Positions 37,555 through 46,295 of a stretch of 64,000 nucleotides of DNA are shown here, in pieces (position 1 is the stretch's first letter; every line of letters begins with the position of its first letter). Under the pieces are notes generated by a model, which was not told the origin of the DNA, made no database searches, and saw only the letters and a program-made list of their open reading frames with translations. The DNA lies in assembly GCA_012031265.1 (NCBI GenBank), contig JAAUTY010000017.1, positions 1 through 64,000 on the forward strand, in the 5' to 3' direction. The DNA is from Spirulinaceae cyanobacterium SM2_1_0. Lineage in GTDB: Bacteria; Cyanobacteriota; Cyanobacteriia; Cyanobacteriales; Spirulinaceae. The position numbers and the translations under genes were made by a program.

Positions 37555-38997
37555 ATGCCGGTGATCGAGTCACCGCTGCCTGAGAAGCAAGGATTAGACG
37601 ATTGCCCCGCCAGTTGGCGATCGCGTCCCCTCGTTTGGCGAACTCCGCTAGTTGCATTGCTGCTATTCCTATGCAGTAGCGCTCGTCATCTGCTCTTCCA
37701 CTCCACGGCCTTTGACCTGACGCACTTCGATCAAGCCGTCTATCTGATCGGGCAGCCCCAACCCGCGATCGTCTCGCTCACGGAATACCACTTCCTCGGC
37801 AGCCATGCCGACTGGATTCTCTATCTGCTCGCGCCGTTGTACTGGCTGTATCCCAGCGTTTACTGGCTATTCGCAGTACAGGCGGGGGCGCTGGCGATCG
37901 CCGCCCTCCCCCTCTGGCAGCTCGCCCGAGACGCCGGACTCTCACTGGGTTTGTGCCGGGCCGTCGTCTGGGCCTATTGGCTCTACCCGCTGGTTTTTAA
38001 CATCAACCTCTTCGACTTCCATCCCTCGGTGCTGGCGGTGCCCCTGCTCCTGGCAGCGGTCTTAGCTGCACGCCGACAGCAGGTCGGCTGGTTTACGGTT
38101 GCTGTGGTCTTGCTGCTAGGTTGTCGGGCAGCGTTGTCGCTGACGGCGATCGGGCTGGGATTTTGGCTGCTGGTGGCGGAGCGGCGGCGACGCTGCGGCG
38201 CGATCGCCCTCCTGCTGGGCAGCCTCTGGCTCGTGCTGGCGACGCAGTGGATCATTCCCACCTTTAGCACCGTGGGCGTCGAAGCATTGGGGCGCTATGG
38301 GTTTCTGGGCAACTCACTGCCGGAGATCGCACTCAACTTATTTCTGCGACCCGACTTGGTGCTACCGCACCTACTGACAGCCGCAAATCTGGAATACCTT
38401 GCCCTGCTATTGCTGCCGCTGGTCTGGGGGTTGTCGCTACGTCACCTCACCCCCTTGCTCGCAGCCGCCCCCGATTTGTTGTTAAATTTGCTCGCCGACT
38501 ACCCGTTGCAGAAAGACTTGCTACACCAATATTCGCTGCCAATCCTGCCGTTTTTGTTGCTAGCGGCGATCGCCAGTCTCGCTCACCGTCGCTTTTGGTG
38601 GCAGCGACCCCGCTGGATCGTGCTCTGGTCGCTAGTGGGCTTTTTGGCACTGGCAAAGCCGGGATATTTTTGGACGCGCTATCTGGAAACGCTGGAAACC
38701 TGGTCGGCAACACGAGCGGCGATCGCCCAAGTGGACACACCCGGCCGCCTGCTCACCTCCGCCCAAATAGCGCCCCACCTCAGCCACCGACCGGTTGTGA
38801 AACTGGCAACAATGGATGCAGCAGCCCGCGAAGACCTAACGGCTTTTGACTATATCCTGCTCAATCAGCCGCATCCGGGCTGGAATAGCACACCGGAGTT
38901 AGTGACTGACTTGCGCGATCGCCTCAGCCAACAGCCGGAATTCCGGCTTCGTTTTGACCGCGATGGCGTTGTTTTATTCGTGCGTGCCGACCGCTAG
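37555..38997 (+). CDS. DUF2079 multispanning membrane protein
   Basis: A 480-residue protein with about ten hydrophobic segments and a soluble C-terminal domain (about 400-480). The N-terminal signature DLTHFDQAVYLIGQ, then HADWILYLLAPLYWLYPS and FNINLFDFHPSVLAVPLLLAA, are typical of DUF2079. This family resembles GT-C glycosyltransferases (DFHP-type acidic loop after the first span), but no substrate is established. It reads divergently from rfbC. A link to surface sugars is only inferred from that neighbour. Confidence 0.88.
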   Translation: MPVIESPLPEKQGLDDCPASWRSRPLVWRTPLVALLLFLCSSARHLLFHSTAFDLTHFDQAVYLIGQPQPAIVSLTEYHFLGSHADWILYLLAPLYWLYPSVYWLFAVQAGALAIAALPLWQLARDAGLSLGLCRAVVWAYWLYPLVFNINLFDFHPSVLAVPLLLAAVLAARRQQVGWFTVAVVLLLGCRAALSLTAIGLGFWLLVAERRRRCGAIALLLGSLWLVLATQWIIPTFSTVGVEALGRYGFLGNSLPEIALNLFLRPDLVLPHLLTAANLEYLALLLLPLVWGLSLRHLTPLLAAAPDLLLNLLADYPLQKDLLHQYSLPILPFLLLAAIASLAHRRFWWQRPRWIVLWSLVGFLALAKPGYFWTRYLETLETWSATRAAIAQVDTPGRLLTSAQIAPHLSHRPVVKLATMDAAAREDLTAFDYILLNQPHPGWNSTPELVTDLRDRLSQQPEFRLRFDRDGVVLFVRADR

Positions 38998-39007
38998 CAA
39001 TGCGGAT

Positions 39008-39922
39008 TCAAGCCGATTTTGACTTCGCGTTCTGCGACTCTTTGACGACCGCCGCCTTGGCAACTGCGCGCTTCGCTGGCAAGGCGATCGACATCCCCTC
39101 ACGAGCAAGTTGCGCACCCGGATAAGCAGCAGCCAGCGCTTCGCCGATGCGGTCGAGACACTCATCACTATGGATCGGGTCGTGGTGAAAAATGATCAAC
39201 TGCTTCACCTGCGCGGCTTTGGCAACCTTGACCGCTTCTTGCCAGGTCGAGTGACCCCAGCCCACTTTACTCGCCTTCGCGCTGTGATACTCCTCGTCGG
39301 TATAAGCGGCATCAATGATCAACACGTCCGCTTGGCGGGCGAGATGCAAGACATTCTCATCCAGCCGGTCAGGGAAATGTTCAGTATCCGTCACATAGGC
39401 GACTGACCGCCCGCGCCAGGTGATCCGGTAGCCGACCGCTTCCCCCGGATGGTTGAGCTTGGCGTTTTCGATACTGATCTCACCAAGGTTGAAGACATGG
39501 TTGGGTTTGAGGTCGTGGAACTCCAAGCTCGCCTGCATGATTTGCAGGGGAACGGGGAAGTTGGGGTGCAGCATTTGGTCGTTGTGGCGCTGCTCGATCG
39601 TCGCCCCATTGGGCGAGACGGCCCCATAGATCTTGAAGTGGTTGCCCTTGATAAAAGCCGGCGTGAAAAAGGGAAAGCCCTGGATGTGATCCCAGTGCGT
39701 GTGGGTGAAAAACATGTGCGCCCGGATCGGCATTTGCTTCAGTAGCGACTGGCCGAGGACGCGCAAGCCAGTACCACCGTCAAAAATCAACCGCTGACCA
39801 CTGACCAACATCTCAACGCAGGGAGTGTTGCCGCCATAGCGCACAGTTGTGGCTCCTGGACAGGGAATGCTACCCCGCACGCCCCAAAAGTGAATGCTGA
39901 AAATCTCTTGCTGATCAGACAT
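39008..39922 (-). CDS. MBL-fold metallo-hydrolase
   Basis: A 304-residue protein. It starts near FSIHFWGVRGSIPCPGATTVRYGGNTPC, a signature of a bacterial MBL subgroup, and has the metal motif FTHTHWDHIQG. Further ligand regions are YVTDTEHF, then IDAAYTDEEY and a terminal IIFHHDP. The subgroup is RNase Z/phosphodiesterase-like in shape, but the substrate is not known. The last 30 residues are a Lys/Ala-rich tail. It converges on the DUF2079 gene with 10 bases between stops. Confidence 0.86.
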   Translation of the reverse strand: MSDQQEIFSIHFWGVRGSIPCPGATTVRYGGNTPCVEMLVSGQRLIFDGGTGLRVLGQSLLKQMPIRAHMFFTHTHWDHIQGFPFFTPAFIKGNHFKIYGAVSPNGATIEQRHNDQMLHPNFPVPLQIMQASLEFHDLKPNHVFNLGEISIENAKLNHPGEAVGYRITWRGRSVAYVTDTEHFPDRLDENVLHLARQADVLIIDAAYTDEEYHSAKASKVGWGHSTWQEAVKVAKAAQVKQLIIFHHDPIHSDECLDRIGEALAAAYPGAQLAREGMSIALPAKRAVAKAAVVKESQNAKSKSA

Positions 39923-40184
39923 GAATTCTTCGGGAAATTAGTCACGGATGAGCTGGCTCGACAGTCGCCTTGCCGTTGCGGCAACAATGTAGTCTAGCCG
40001 CTGACATGACCGAGTTGCTTGGCAGAATTCCCCTAGTCAACGAGCACCAGAAGTTGAATGGGTTGAGGGATTGCAGCGACGCAGCCTCCGGCGCGCTCAA
40101 TTCTTCTTACCCTTCTACCAGTTGTAGCCGACGCAGCACCAATCTGCCAAGCGAGCCGATCACAGCTATCAGGTTCTAGCGACG

Positions 40185-40631
40185 TCAATCCGCCAAAATT
40201 GCCAGCAATTCTGGTTCGAGTGCGGCCCTGACGGCAGCCAGATCACCGCCAAGCTGAGGCAGACATTCGGGCGGGGGCAGATCGGGTTCAAACATGATCG
40301 CTTTGATCTGGCTGTCACCGATTCCTATTAAGAGGATCTCGCGCTCTGGCTGGTAACCATCAATGATACCGAGCATTTCGCGGAGATAGCCGCCTACCTT
40401 CCGATCCAATGCCTCTAGGGCTGGCTTGGGGCAGGTGACGAGGTGTGGGGTTGGGTGCAGATCAATTCCCAGAGCGGTTGGGGTATCAGCTGGCTCACAG
40501 GCGAGCGCCCAGGTGAGGGCGGCAAACTCTCGCTGGTGTGCCCGGACAAACATATCTAGCACTAGCATCCACTGCGGCGTAGGTGATGGGGGATGCGGGC
40601 GGCTGATGGGAAACATGGACAGACGAAGCAC
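40185..40631 (-). CDS. Hypothetical protein
   Basis: Up to 148 residues from ATG 40631; the codon for MFPISRPHP (five codons in) or the later MLVLDMFVRAH may be the true start. The body reads as an alpha/beta protein: FAALTWALACEPADTPTALGIDLHP, REMLGIIDGYQPEREILLIGIGDSQIKAIMFEPDLPPP. I do not recognise the family. No signal or membrane segment. Its codon use resembles its neighbours. Confidence 0.65.
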   Translation of the reverse strand: MLRLSMFPISRPHPPSPTPQWMLVLDMFVRAHQREFAALTWALACEPADTPTALGIDLHPTPHLVTCPKPALEALDRKVGGYLREMLGIIDGYQPEREILLIGIGDSQIKAIMFEPDLPPPECLPQLGGDLAAVRAALEPELLAILAD

Positions 40632-40770
40632 TGGGGAAAACTTTTGCTCAAGATACCATGAGTTGTCTCAGAGCAAACGCATCTCCAAAAGGTGACAGGC
40701 TGGCTAACTTTGCAAATGCTGAACCTAGCATGATACACTTATGAACTGTGTTGATTTTTTAACTGGGCTG

Positions 40771-40971
40771 ATGCCGAAACTCAAAACGCGCCGGGCTGCG
40801 GCTAAACGCTTCCGTCCGACCGGTAGCGGCAAGATTCGCCGCCGCAAAGCGAACAAGAACCACCTCCTCCAGCACAAATCCTCAGAGCGCACGCGCCGCC
40901 GCCTCTCACAATTGTCGCTGGTGGACGAGCGTGATGCCGACAATGTGCGGCTGATGATGCCTTATATGTAA
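40771..40971 (+). CDS. rpmI: 50S ribosomal protein L35
   Basis: A 66-residue basic protein. The ATG at 40771 gives the canonical start [14 protein letters not shown]; an in-frame ATG at 40741 would add an atypical hydrophobic extension. [17 protein letters not shown] is the conserved core. rplT follows 66 bases downstream, the usual L35-L20 pair. infC is not adjacent, as is common in cyanobacteria. Confidence 0.96.
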   Translation: MPKLKTRRAAAKRFRPTGSGKIRRRKANKNHLLQHKSSERTRRRLSQLSLVDERDADNVRLMMPYM

Positions 40972-41037
40972 TTGTCAGGCTGGTGGCAACCAACATACTG
41001 AATTCAATTACGTCCTGAAACCTAATCTCGAACTACT

Positions 41038-41388
41038 ATGGCACGGGTTAAACGCGGTAACGTTGCACGCAAGCGCCGCAAAAAAATTCTTAAGTTAGCG
41101 AAAGGCTTTCGTGGCTCACACTCGCGGCTCTTTCGTACTGCTAACCAGCAGGTGATGAAGGCGCTCCGGCACGCCTACCGCGATCGCCGCCGCCGCAAGC
41201 GCGATTTTCGTCGCCTCTGGATCGTCCGCATCAATGCCGCCGCTCGCCAGCAGGGTCTGAGCTACAGCCAACTGATCGGCAAGCTCAACCAAGCCGACAT
41301 CCAGATCAACCGCAAAATGCTCGCGCAACTGGCAGTGGCTGATCCCGCTGCATTCGCGAAAGTGGTGGCAGTGGCTACGGGTCAGTAG
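41038..41388 (+). CDS. rplT: 50S ribosomal protein L20
   Basis: A 116-residue basic protein: [20 protein letters not shown] at the start, [37 protein letters not shown] and [19 protein letters not shown]20 is needed early in 50S assembly and in some bacteria represses its own operon; I saw no clear L20 leader fold here. It is downstream of rpmI. Confidence 0.97.
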   Translation: MARVKRGNVARKRRKKILKLAKGFRGSHSRLFRTANQQVMKALRHAYRDRRRRKRDFRRLWIVRINAAARQQGLSYSQLIGKLNQADIQINRKMLAQLAVADPAAFAKVVAVATGQ

Positions 41389-41414
41389 CCAAAACAAGGG
41401 GGTAGAGGGGTGGT

Positions 41415-42206
41415 ATGACACATCGGCTGCGATCGCTCAATTGGGCACTGACGCTGCTGTTGGGTTTACCGCTAGTGCTGCTGCCGCCGCCGCTGGCATC
41501 AGTCGCGGCCGAACTCGTCGAAATCCAGGCGCGGGGACGCTTGATTGTCGCCGTCAAAGACAATGTGCGGCCGCTGGGCTTCCGGGATGCCGCTGGCAAT
41601 TTGCAGGGCTTCGAGATTGACCTAGCGCGACAGTTGGCGGCTGAGTTGCTCGGTGATCCCGCTGCGGTTGAACTGCGCCCGGTTCGCAACCGCGATCGCT
41701 TGCTCGCTGTAATCAATGATGAGGTTGACCTAGCGATCGCCCGCCTCACCGCGACCCCATCGCGTGCTCGTCTCGTGGACTTCAGCCGCCCTTACTACTT
41801 CGACGGTACGGGCTTTGTCGGTCGCCAGGGCACGATTCAACGGCTGGGTGATTTGGTCAATCGGCGCGTTTTAGTCTTGGAGAATTCGAGCACGATCGCG
41901 GTCGTCCGTCATGCCCTGCCGCAGGTGGAACTGGTTGGTGTTGACTCCTACCAAGCGGCATTGGCGCAGCTTGAGGCTGGTCAAGCAGTAGCCTTCGCCG
42001 CTGATCAAAGTTTGCTCGCGGGTTGGGTGCAGGACAATCCGAGCTATCAGTTGCTGCCGACCCGATTGCAGGTGACAGGGCTAGCGGTCGCCCTGCCGCG
42101 CGGCTTGCAGTATGTCGAGCTGCGTCGGGAGGTGAATGCAGCGATCGCCCGTTGGCAACTCTCCGGTTGGCTCACCGAGCGCCGCGAATATTGGGGACTC
42201 CCTTAA
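41415..42206 (+). CDS. Extracytoplasmic solute-binding protein, family 3 (amino-acid type)
   Basis: A 263-residue protein with a signal peptide (about 1-32, ending ASVAA) and an SBP_bac_3 domain: RLIVAVKDNVRPLGFRDAAGNLQGFEIDLARQLA, then AIARLTATPSRARLVDFSRPYYFDGTGFV, NRRVLVLENSSTIAVVRHALP and a C-terminal LTERREYWGLP. In the family this fold binds polar amino acids or related solutes for an ABC importer. No permease is adjacent. It lies 26 bases after rplT but is probably a separate unit. Converges on cbiM. Confidence 0.86.
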   Translation: MTHRLRSLNWALTLLLGLPLVLLPPPLASVAAELVEIQARGRLIVAVKDNVRPLGFRDAAGNLQGFEIDLARQLAAELLGDPAAVELRPVRNRDRLLAVINDEVDLAIARLTATPSRARLVDFSRPYYFDGTGFVGRQGTIQRLGDLVNRRVLVLENSSTIAVVRHALPQVELVGVDSYQAALAQLEAGQAVAFAADQSLLAGWVQDNPSYQLLPTRLQVTGLAVALPRGLQYVELRREVNAAIARWQLSGWLTERREYWGLP

Positions 42207-42229
42207 CCCGAATGGCTAAAGCGCTGCCC

Positions 42230-42868
42230 TCAAGAGTTCATCAATTCGGGTTTTACGCGGGTCAAGAACGCGACAATCATGCTGGTAAAGACTCCCTCAA
42301 TCCCAGCCTGGATCGCATAACCGGTGAGGGCAATCATAATCGCCCGCTGCTCCAGCCCCGCATCCACATCGGCAGGAATCGCCGTGATCGCGAGGGTGAC
42401 AAAGATCGCCGCTGAGAGCAGCAATGTCCCTGCCCCGACCGTAAAACTGAGGGCATTAATTCCAAAGGCAAAGCGCTGTGCTTGCGGTTTTAGGAGCTGG
42501 AAAACAGCACTGGCGAGTAACGCGGGAATCCCCATCATCGCCGCGTTCACGCCTAGACTCGAGATGCCGCCGTGCCCAAACATGACCGCTTGAAAGAAAA
42601 GCCCAATCACAACAGCCGGAAAGGCATAGGTGCCGAGCACAATCCCCATCAGACCATTGAGTACCAAGTGAATACTGGCGGGCGGCACCGGGATGTGCAG
42701 CAGCGAAGTAATGAAAAAGGCAGCCGTGAGGAGCGACGCTTTGGGGATGTTTTCGGTCGGATCGCGCTCTTGGCGAATCCGACGTAAGGTATACCAGAGC
42801 GTGCCGCCAGAAACTGCATAGCCGGCGATCGCCAAGCCAGGCGGCAACAACCCGTCAGGAAGATGCAC
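42230..42868 (-). CDS. cbiM: CbiM/NikM-type cobalt/nickel ECF transport protein
   Basis: A 212-residue membrane protein. I chose the GTG at 42868 because it yields the canonical N-terminus MHLPDGLLPPG, in which the N-terminal Met-His region coordinates the metal; an upstream ATG at 42943 would bury that motif. HIPVPPASIHLVLNGLMGIVLG and MFGHGGISSLGVNAAMMGIPALLAS carry further ligand His residues. About six spans are visible. In the known systems CbiM works with CbiQ and the ATPase CbiO. Neither follows here. The NikL-like gene lies 2 bases upstream. Confidence 0.92.
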   Translation of the reverse strand: MHLPDGLLPPGLAIAGYAVSGGTLWYTLRRIRQERDPTENIPKASLLTAAFFITSLLHIPVPPASIHLVLNGLMGIVLGTYAFPAVVIGLFFQAVMFGHGGISSLGVNAAMMGIPALLASAVFQLLKPQAQRFAFGINALSFTVGAGTLLLSAAIFVTLAITAIPADVDAGLEQRAIMIALTGYAIQAGIEGVFTSMIVAFLTRVKPELMNS

Positions 42869-42870
42869 GT

Positions 42871-43431
42871 TTAACCTTTTCTCCGTGTAAAGAATAGAGC
42901 GGTGCCGATGAACCCCCAAAGACCAGAGGCCGCCATCAGCCATTTCTGAAGCGGCGTATACGCGCTCCCTGACCAGTCGGCGCGGGCGATCAATGCCGGT
43001 TGTTCGGCCGTGGTCGCTGCTGGGGTCGAGTCCGTCGGTTCGGCCGTGGTCGCTGCTGACGTTGAGTCTGCCGCGTGCGTCTGAGCGATCACCGTCTCGC
43101 TCGCAAGCTCACCGACTGGCACACTGATGATGTCACCATGCCCAGCTTGGCGCACTTTGACCTCCCAGTTGCCCGCTCTAGCCGGGTCGGGGGTGAAGGT
43201 GAAGTGACCGCGCTCGTCGGTGATACCTTGCAGCCAAGGGGTTGCCGGGTCATCGGGGGCATAGACCGTGACCTGTGCTTCTGACATCGGCGTGCCGCTG
43301 TCAAATTGTGCCTGGATTTCAATCGCCTCAGTGGTGCGGAACTGGACGTTGCTGCCATGGGCCTGGGCAGGTAGCGCCCCGCTCAGGAGGAGCAGGGCTA
43401 GCCAAGGGCAGCCGAATCGTGATCGCTTCAT
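42871..43431 (-). CDS. NikL-like periplasmic/membrane accessory protein of a metal transporter
   Basis: A 186-residue protein with an N-terminal signal ending AQAHGS, an Ig-like carboxypeptidase-regulatory type domain (IEIQAQFDSGTPMSEAQVTVYAPDDP, then GITDERGHFTFTPDPARAG), an Ala/Thr linker containing a TAEPTDSTPAATTAEQ repeat, and one C-terminal membrane span. That layout and the position next to cbiM fit NikL, a small component that replaces NikN in some nickel transporters. A mature N-terminus starting with His is notable for metal delivery, but this is inference. It lies 14 bases downstream of the lipoprotein gene. Confidence 0.75.
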   Translation of the reverse strand: MKRSRFGCPWLALLLLSGALPAQAHGSNVQFRTTEAIEIQAQFDSGTPMSEAQVTVYAPDDPATPWLQGITDERGHFTFTPDPARAGNWEVKVRQAGHGDIISVPVGELASETVIAQTHAADSTSAATTAEPTDSTPAATTAEQPALIARADWSGSAYTPLQKWLMAASGLWGFIGTALFFTRRKG

Positions 43432-43445
43432 CTTCTGCTGACCTC

Positions 43446-44345
43446 TCAGTTCAACTTGCAGTGACCTTCGCCCACGTGACCGAGACTGGCGATCGCGGCC
43501 GTCAACTGTTCGTAAGCGGCCGCATCCAACTCCGCCGCTAGCCGCGCGCTGTCGGCCTCGACCGTATCACCCTCTGCTAGAGCCGCCAACGGCTCAAATC
43601 CCAGTGCGCCTGCATTCAGCTCATCATCGGCCGCCAGCTCCGCATCGCCAAAAATGTGGTCGAAGTGAAGGGTCGCTTCAACATTGGCGTTGGCATCGGC
43701 TTTGACAATTCCCTTGCGCTCATCGCCAACAAACTCGCCACAGGTGTAGGACAGCGGCTCGTCCAGACGCAGGGCAAAATCGAGGGTGCGACCATCCTTG
43801 CTGGCTTGACCAAAGAGGGCGATCGCTGCGCCTTCCGCCTCACCGCTCTCGGCTACCACCACATCCCAGCTCAGGGCATTGTACTGACCGCCCGGCACAT
43901 CCTCTTCACTGACCAAAATCGGCTCCGCCTCAGCATCTCCAGCCGCCAGATCGATCGTTTCAGGTGCAGCGACCAGGGTGATGGTCTCGATCGCTTGCAG
44001 CTCATCGTCACTGTCGGGATCGTAGGGCGGCTCCGTTTGGTGTGCCTCGACATTGGCTAGCGTCACCAGAACACGATCAAACGTGATATCCCAGCCGTCT
44101 TTGGTCGTGAAGCCCTGGCGGACAAAATCTTCGCCATTGGCGACGAGCTGAAGTGTACCGGTTCCTGTTTCAACTTCGTCAGTCGTCGTCGCCGCCTCGG
44201 TCTCGGGAGGGGCATTTTCAACATCTGGATCAGCTTCCTCTGCAACCTCGCTCGTATTGCAGCCAACAGCAAGCGCTGTCATAAGCAGCATGGCGGCGAA
44301 TTGGGGCCAGCGTTTGCTCTGGGAACTCATTGCACTATCTGTCAT
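43446..44345 (-). CDS. Acidic lipoprotein, putative metal-binding partner of CbiM
   Basis: A 299-residue protein with a lipoprotein signal: MLLMTALAVGC, lipobox Cys29 from the first ATG. After an acidic Glu/Thr linker the mature part has a beta-rich domain: WDITFDRVLVTLANVEAHQ, then GGQYNALSWDVVV and TLDFALRLDEPLSYTCGEF. The folding pattern recalls MbnP or DUF4382 domains, but I cannot decide. Possible metal ligands are EAHQ, TCGEF, LHFDHIFGD and the C-terminal LGHVGEGHCKLN. The gene heads an operon with the NikL-like and cbiM genes. A role in capturing Ni or Co in the periplasm is inferred from this context. Confidence 0.7.
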   Translation of the reverse strand: MTDSAMSSQSKRWPQFAAMLLMTALAVGCNTSEVAEEADPDVENAPPETEAATTTDEVETGTGTLQLVANGEDFVRQGFTTKDGWDITFDRVLVTLANVEAHQTEPPYDPDSDDELQAIETITLVAAPETIDLAAGDAEAEPILVSEEDVPGGQYNALSWDVVVAESGEAEGAAIALFGQASKDGRTLDFALRLDEPLSYTCGEFVGDERKGIVKADANANVEATLHFDHIFGDAELAADDELNAGALGFEPLAALAEGDTVEADSARLAAELDAAAYEQLTAAIASLGHVGEGHCKLN

Positions 44346-44714
44346 TGCAAATTAACCTTGCTTACGTATAAAACTCTGGCTTATAGTGTTCGGACTTTGC
44401 CCAGAGATTGCAATCCCCCCCGAGGGTATCGGAGCGAGCGGAATGGGCGATCGCCGACTTGAGATAAACTTCAACTTCCGGCCAGCACTCATGGCAATCC
44501 CCAGATGGATTTAGACTTTTATTCTTCTCTTTCCAAGGCACACCCTTTAGTCTCTGGCGGCTCGGTGAGTTTTTTGCTGCTGCAATCGGGCGAGTTTAGA
44601 ATTGGAAAGCTCCTAAAAGCGATCGCGATCAACGGTCATCGAGGAGAGGGCGATCGCACCAAACAGCGATTCATCGCAATCAGTAATGAATAGATTCACA
44701 AAACTTATCAAAAC
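44346..44714. other. Intergenic region, no gene supported
   Basis: This 369-base stretch separates the metal operon from DUF4335. It should contain the operon promoter, but I see no clear NikR-, Fur- or cobalamin-riboswitch-like element. A 62-codon frame at 44505-44693 is weak and I reject it. Confidence 0.5.
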
Positions 44715-46214
44715 TTAATTTAATGCTTCGAGAGACGCCCGCACTGTGCCATCAGCACCCAAAATCAGCCGGACTTGCGGCGTGCCACTGCCACTGAGCG
44801 GCGACACGAATGGCTCCCCCAGCAGCGGCATCTGCGTGCGATCGAGAAACGTCGCTGCCCCACTGCTGACCGGCGCGATCCGTTGCAGTGAACCATCGCG
44901 GTTGAGCCAGAGGCGATATTCCAGTGAACTACTCAAGCTGGCGGGGGGCTGCCAACGCGCCTGAAAATACTGCCGAATCTCGTTGACCTGCGGCAAACTG
45001 GGGAGGGCGGGGCTGAAACTCTCTAACCCAGCGGCGCTGTCGGCGGCGGGTGCAGATTGGCGGGTCGGTGCGGGCTGGCGAGCCGTGGCGGGCGGAGCGG
45101 CTGGACGCGGGGCGGAAGCGACGGGTGGCAGACTGGTGGGCAGGCGCGGCGTTTCGCCCGGTCGGGGAAGGATCAATTGCCGCTGGTTGTTGCGTGTTCC
45201 GGGATTGGCGGGTGCTGTCCCGGCTGCCGTGCTGGGCGTGTCGGGAGCTTCTGATTCCTGGTCAGCATCATCGTCGCGACCGACAGCCGTACCACGTCCC
45301 CGAAAGCGGGTATCTGTTGTCTGCGGGATCGGCGCATCCAAGCGGCCGACGCCATCGGGTGGTGGCAGAGTTTCTAGCCCTTCCAGTTCGGCAGGAAGGG
45401 TTGGCACGGGCAGGGGCGGCGGACTCGGCAGCGGCGGCACGGCATCAATGCCGAGCGGCGATCGCTCGAGAATCGGCTCATCGCCCTGTGCAATCGGGGT
45501 GGGAGCATCGGCGATGGGCTGGTTTTGCCAATATTGACTGAGCCGCATCAGTGCCGTCGTAACACCCAGGGCCAGAACGATCGAGGCGGCTGTCCCCGCC
45601 CAGGCCGGTAGCTTTTGACCCGGCAGGCTGGTGGAGCGGCGCAGCGTGGGCAGGGCGTCCACCTCGGCACTGTATTCATCGAGCGCCGTCGCTAGATCAA
45701 AAAGCTGGGTGACAGAAAGCTGCACCTGAGTTTGGGTCGAATTGGGAGCGAGGCTGCCAAAATGCAGTTGATGCTGGAGCAGTCCGTGTGGCTGGAGGTA
45801 CAGTCCGCGCGCCCGACTGACCAAGGAAGGAATCACCGGATTAGCCGCCGGTGCCAGTGGCAGGGCATCCGGAACGGCATGAGGCTCGACCGACGGCAGA
45901 CTCCTGGTCGCGGCCGATTCAGTCGCGATGGTCTGACTCCGCAGCGGCATCGCGGCTGATGCTTGCAATACAACGTCCTGGATATAAGTTGTCACGGTGT
46001 CGCAGAGTGCTTCTAGCTGCTCGCGATCGCCCCTGATCATGACCTGCTCATGGTGATCGCGCAGTTGACGCGGATCATCGAAGCGCAACTCGAAGCGCAA
46101 GTCCCGCACCACTGGCTGCGACTGCCAGCGCGACAAAGGCGAACGGCGCGCCTGTACCTGGAGCGTACAAGTCGGCGGCGTGTAGCGGCGAGTGATGGTG
46201 TTGAGATTCAACAT
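44715..46214 (-). CDS. DUF4335 family protein
   Basis: A 499-residue protein. The N-terminal 90 residues, MLNLNTITRRYTPPTCTLQV and QPVVRDLRFELRFDDPRQL, are the DUF4335 signature. A hydrophobic span (about 210-226, AGTAASIVLALGVTTALM) is followed by a long Pro/Thr/Ala-rich linker (about 235-390) and a small C-terminal domain (INEIRQYFQARWQPP, then LEYRLWLNRDGSLQRIAP). This is a single-span membrane protein with a disordered stalk. Function is unknown. DUF4335 and DUF3038 lie next to each other here, 81 bases apart on the same strand, suggesting joint function. Confidence 0.87.
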   Translation of the reverse strand: MLNLNTITRRYTPPTCTLQVQARRSPLSRWQSQPVVRDLRFELRFDDPRQLRDHHEQVMIRGDREQLEALCDTVTTYIQDVVLQASAAMPLRSQTIATESAATRSLPSVEPHAVPDALPLAPAANPVIPSLVSRARGLYLQPHGLLQHQLHFGSLAPNSTQTQVQLSVTQLFDLATALDEYSAEVDALPTLRRSTSLPGQKLPAWAGTAASIVLALGVTTALMRLSQYWQNQPIADAPTPIAQGDEPILERSPLGIDAVPPLPSPPPLPVPTLPAELEGLETLPPPDGVGRLDAPIPQTTDTRFRGRGTAVGRDDDADQESEAPDTPSTAAGTAPANPGTRNNQRQLILPRPGETPRLPTSLPPVASAPRPAAPPATARQPAPTRQSAPAADSAAGLESFSPALPSLPQVNEIRQYFQARWQPPASLSSSLEYRLWLNRDGSLQRIAPVSSGAATFLDRTQMPLLGEPFVSPLSGSGTPQVRLILGADGTVRASLEALN

Positions 46215-46295
46215 GAGGAACCGATCAGTTCAGAGTTGGCGGGCAGAATGGGGCACGAGTGACATTTTCAGGGCGACCCGGGACAAAACACGGAC

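Noticed and set aside
44505-44693. A 62-codon + frame upstream of the metal operon
   Set aside because: No family, no ribosome binding site, and the second half is made of HIP1 sequence.
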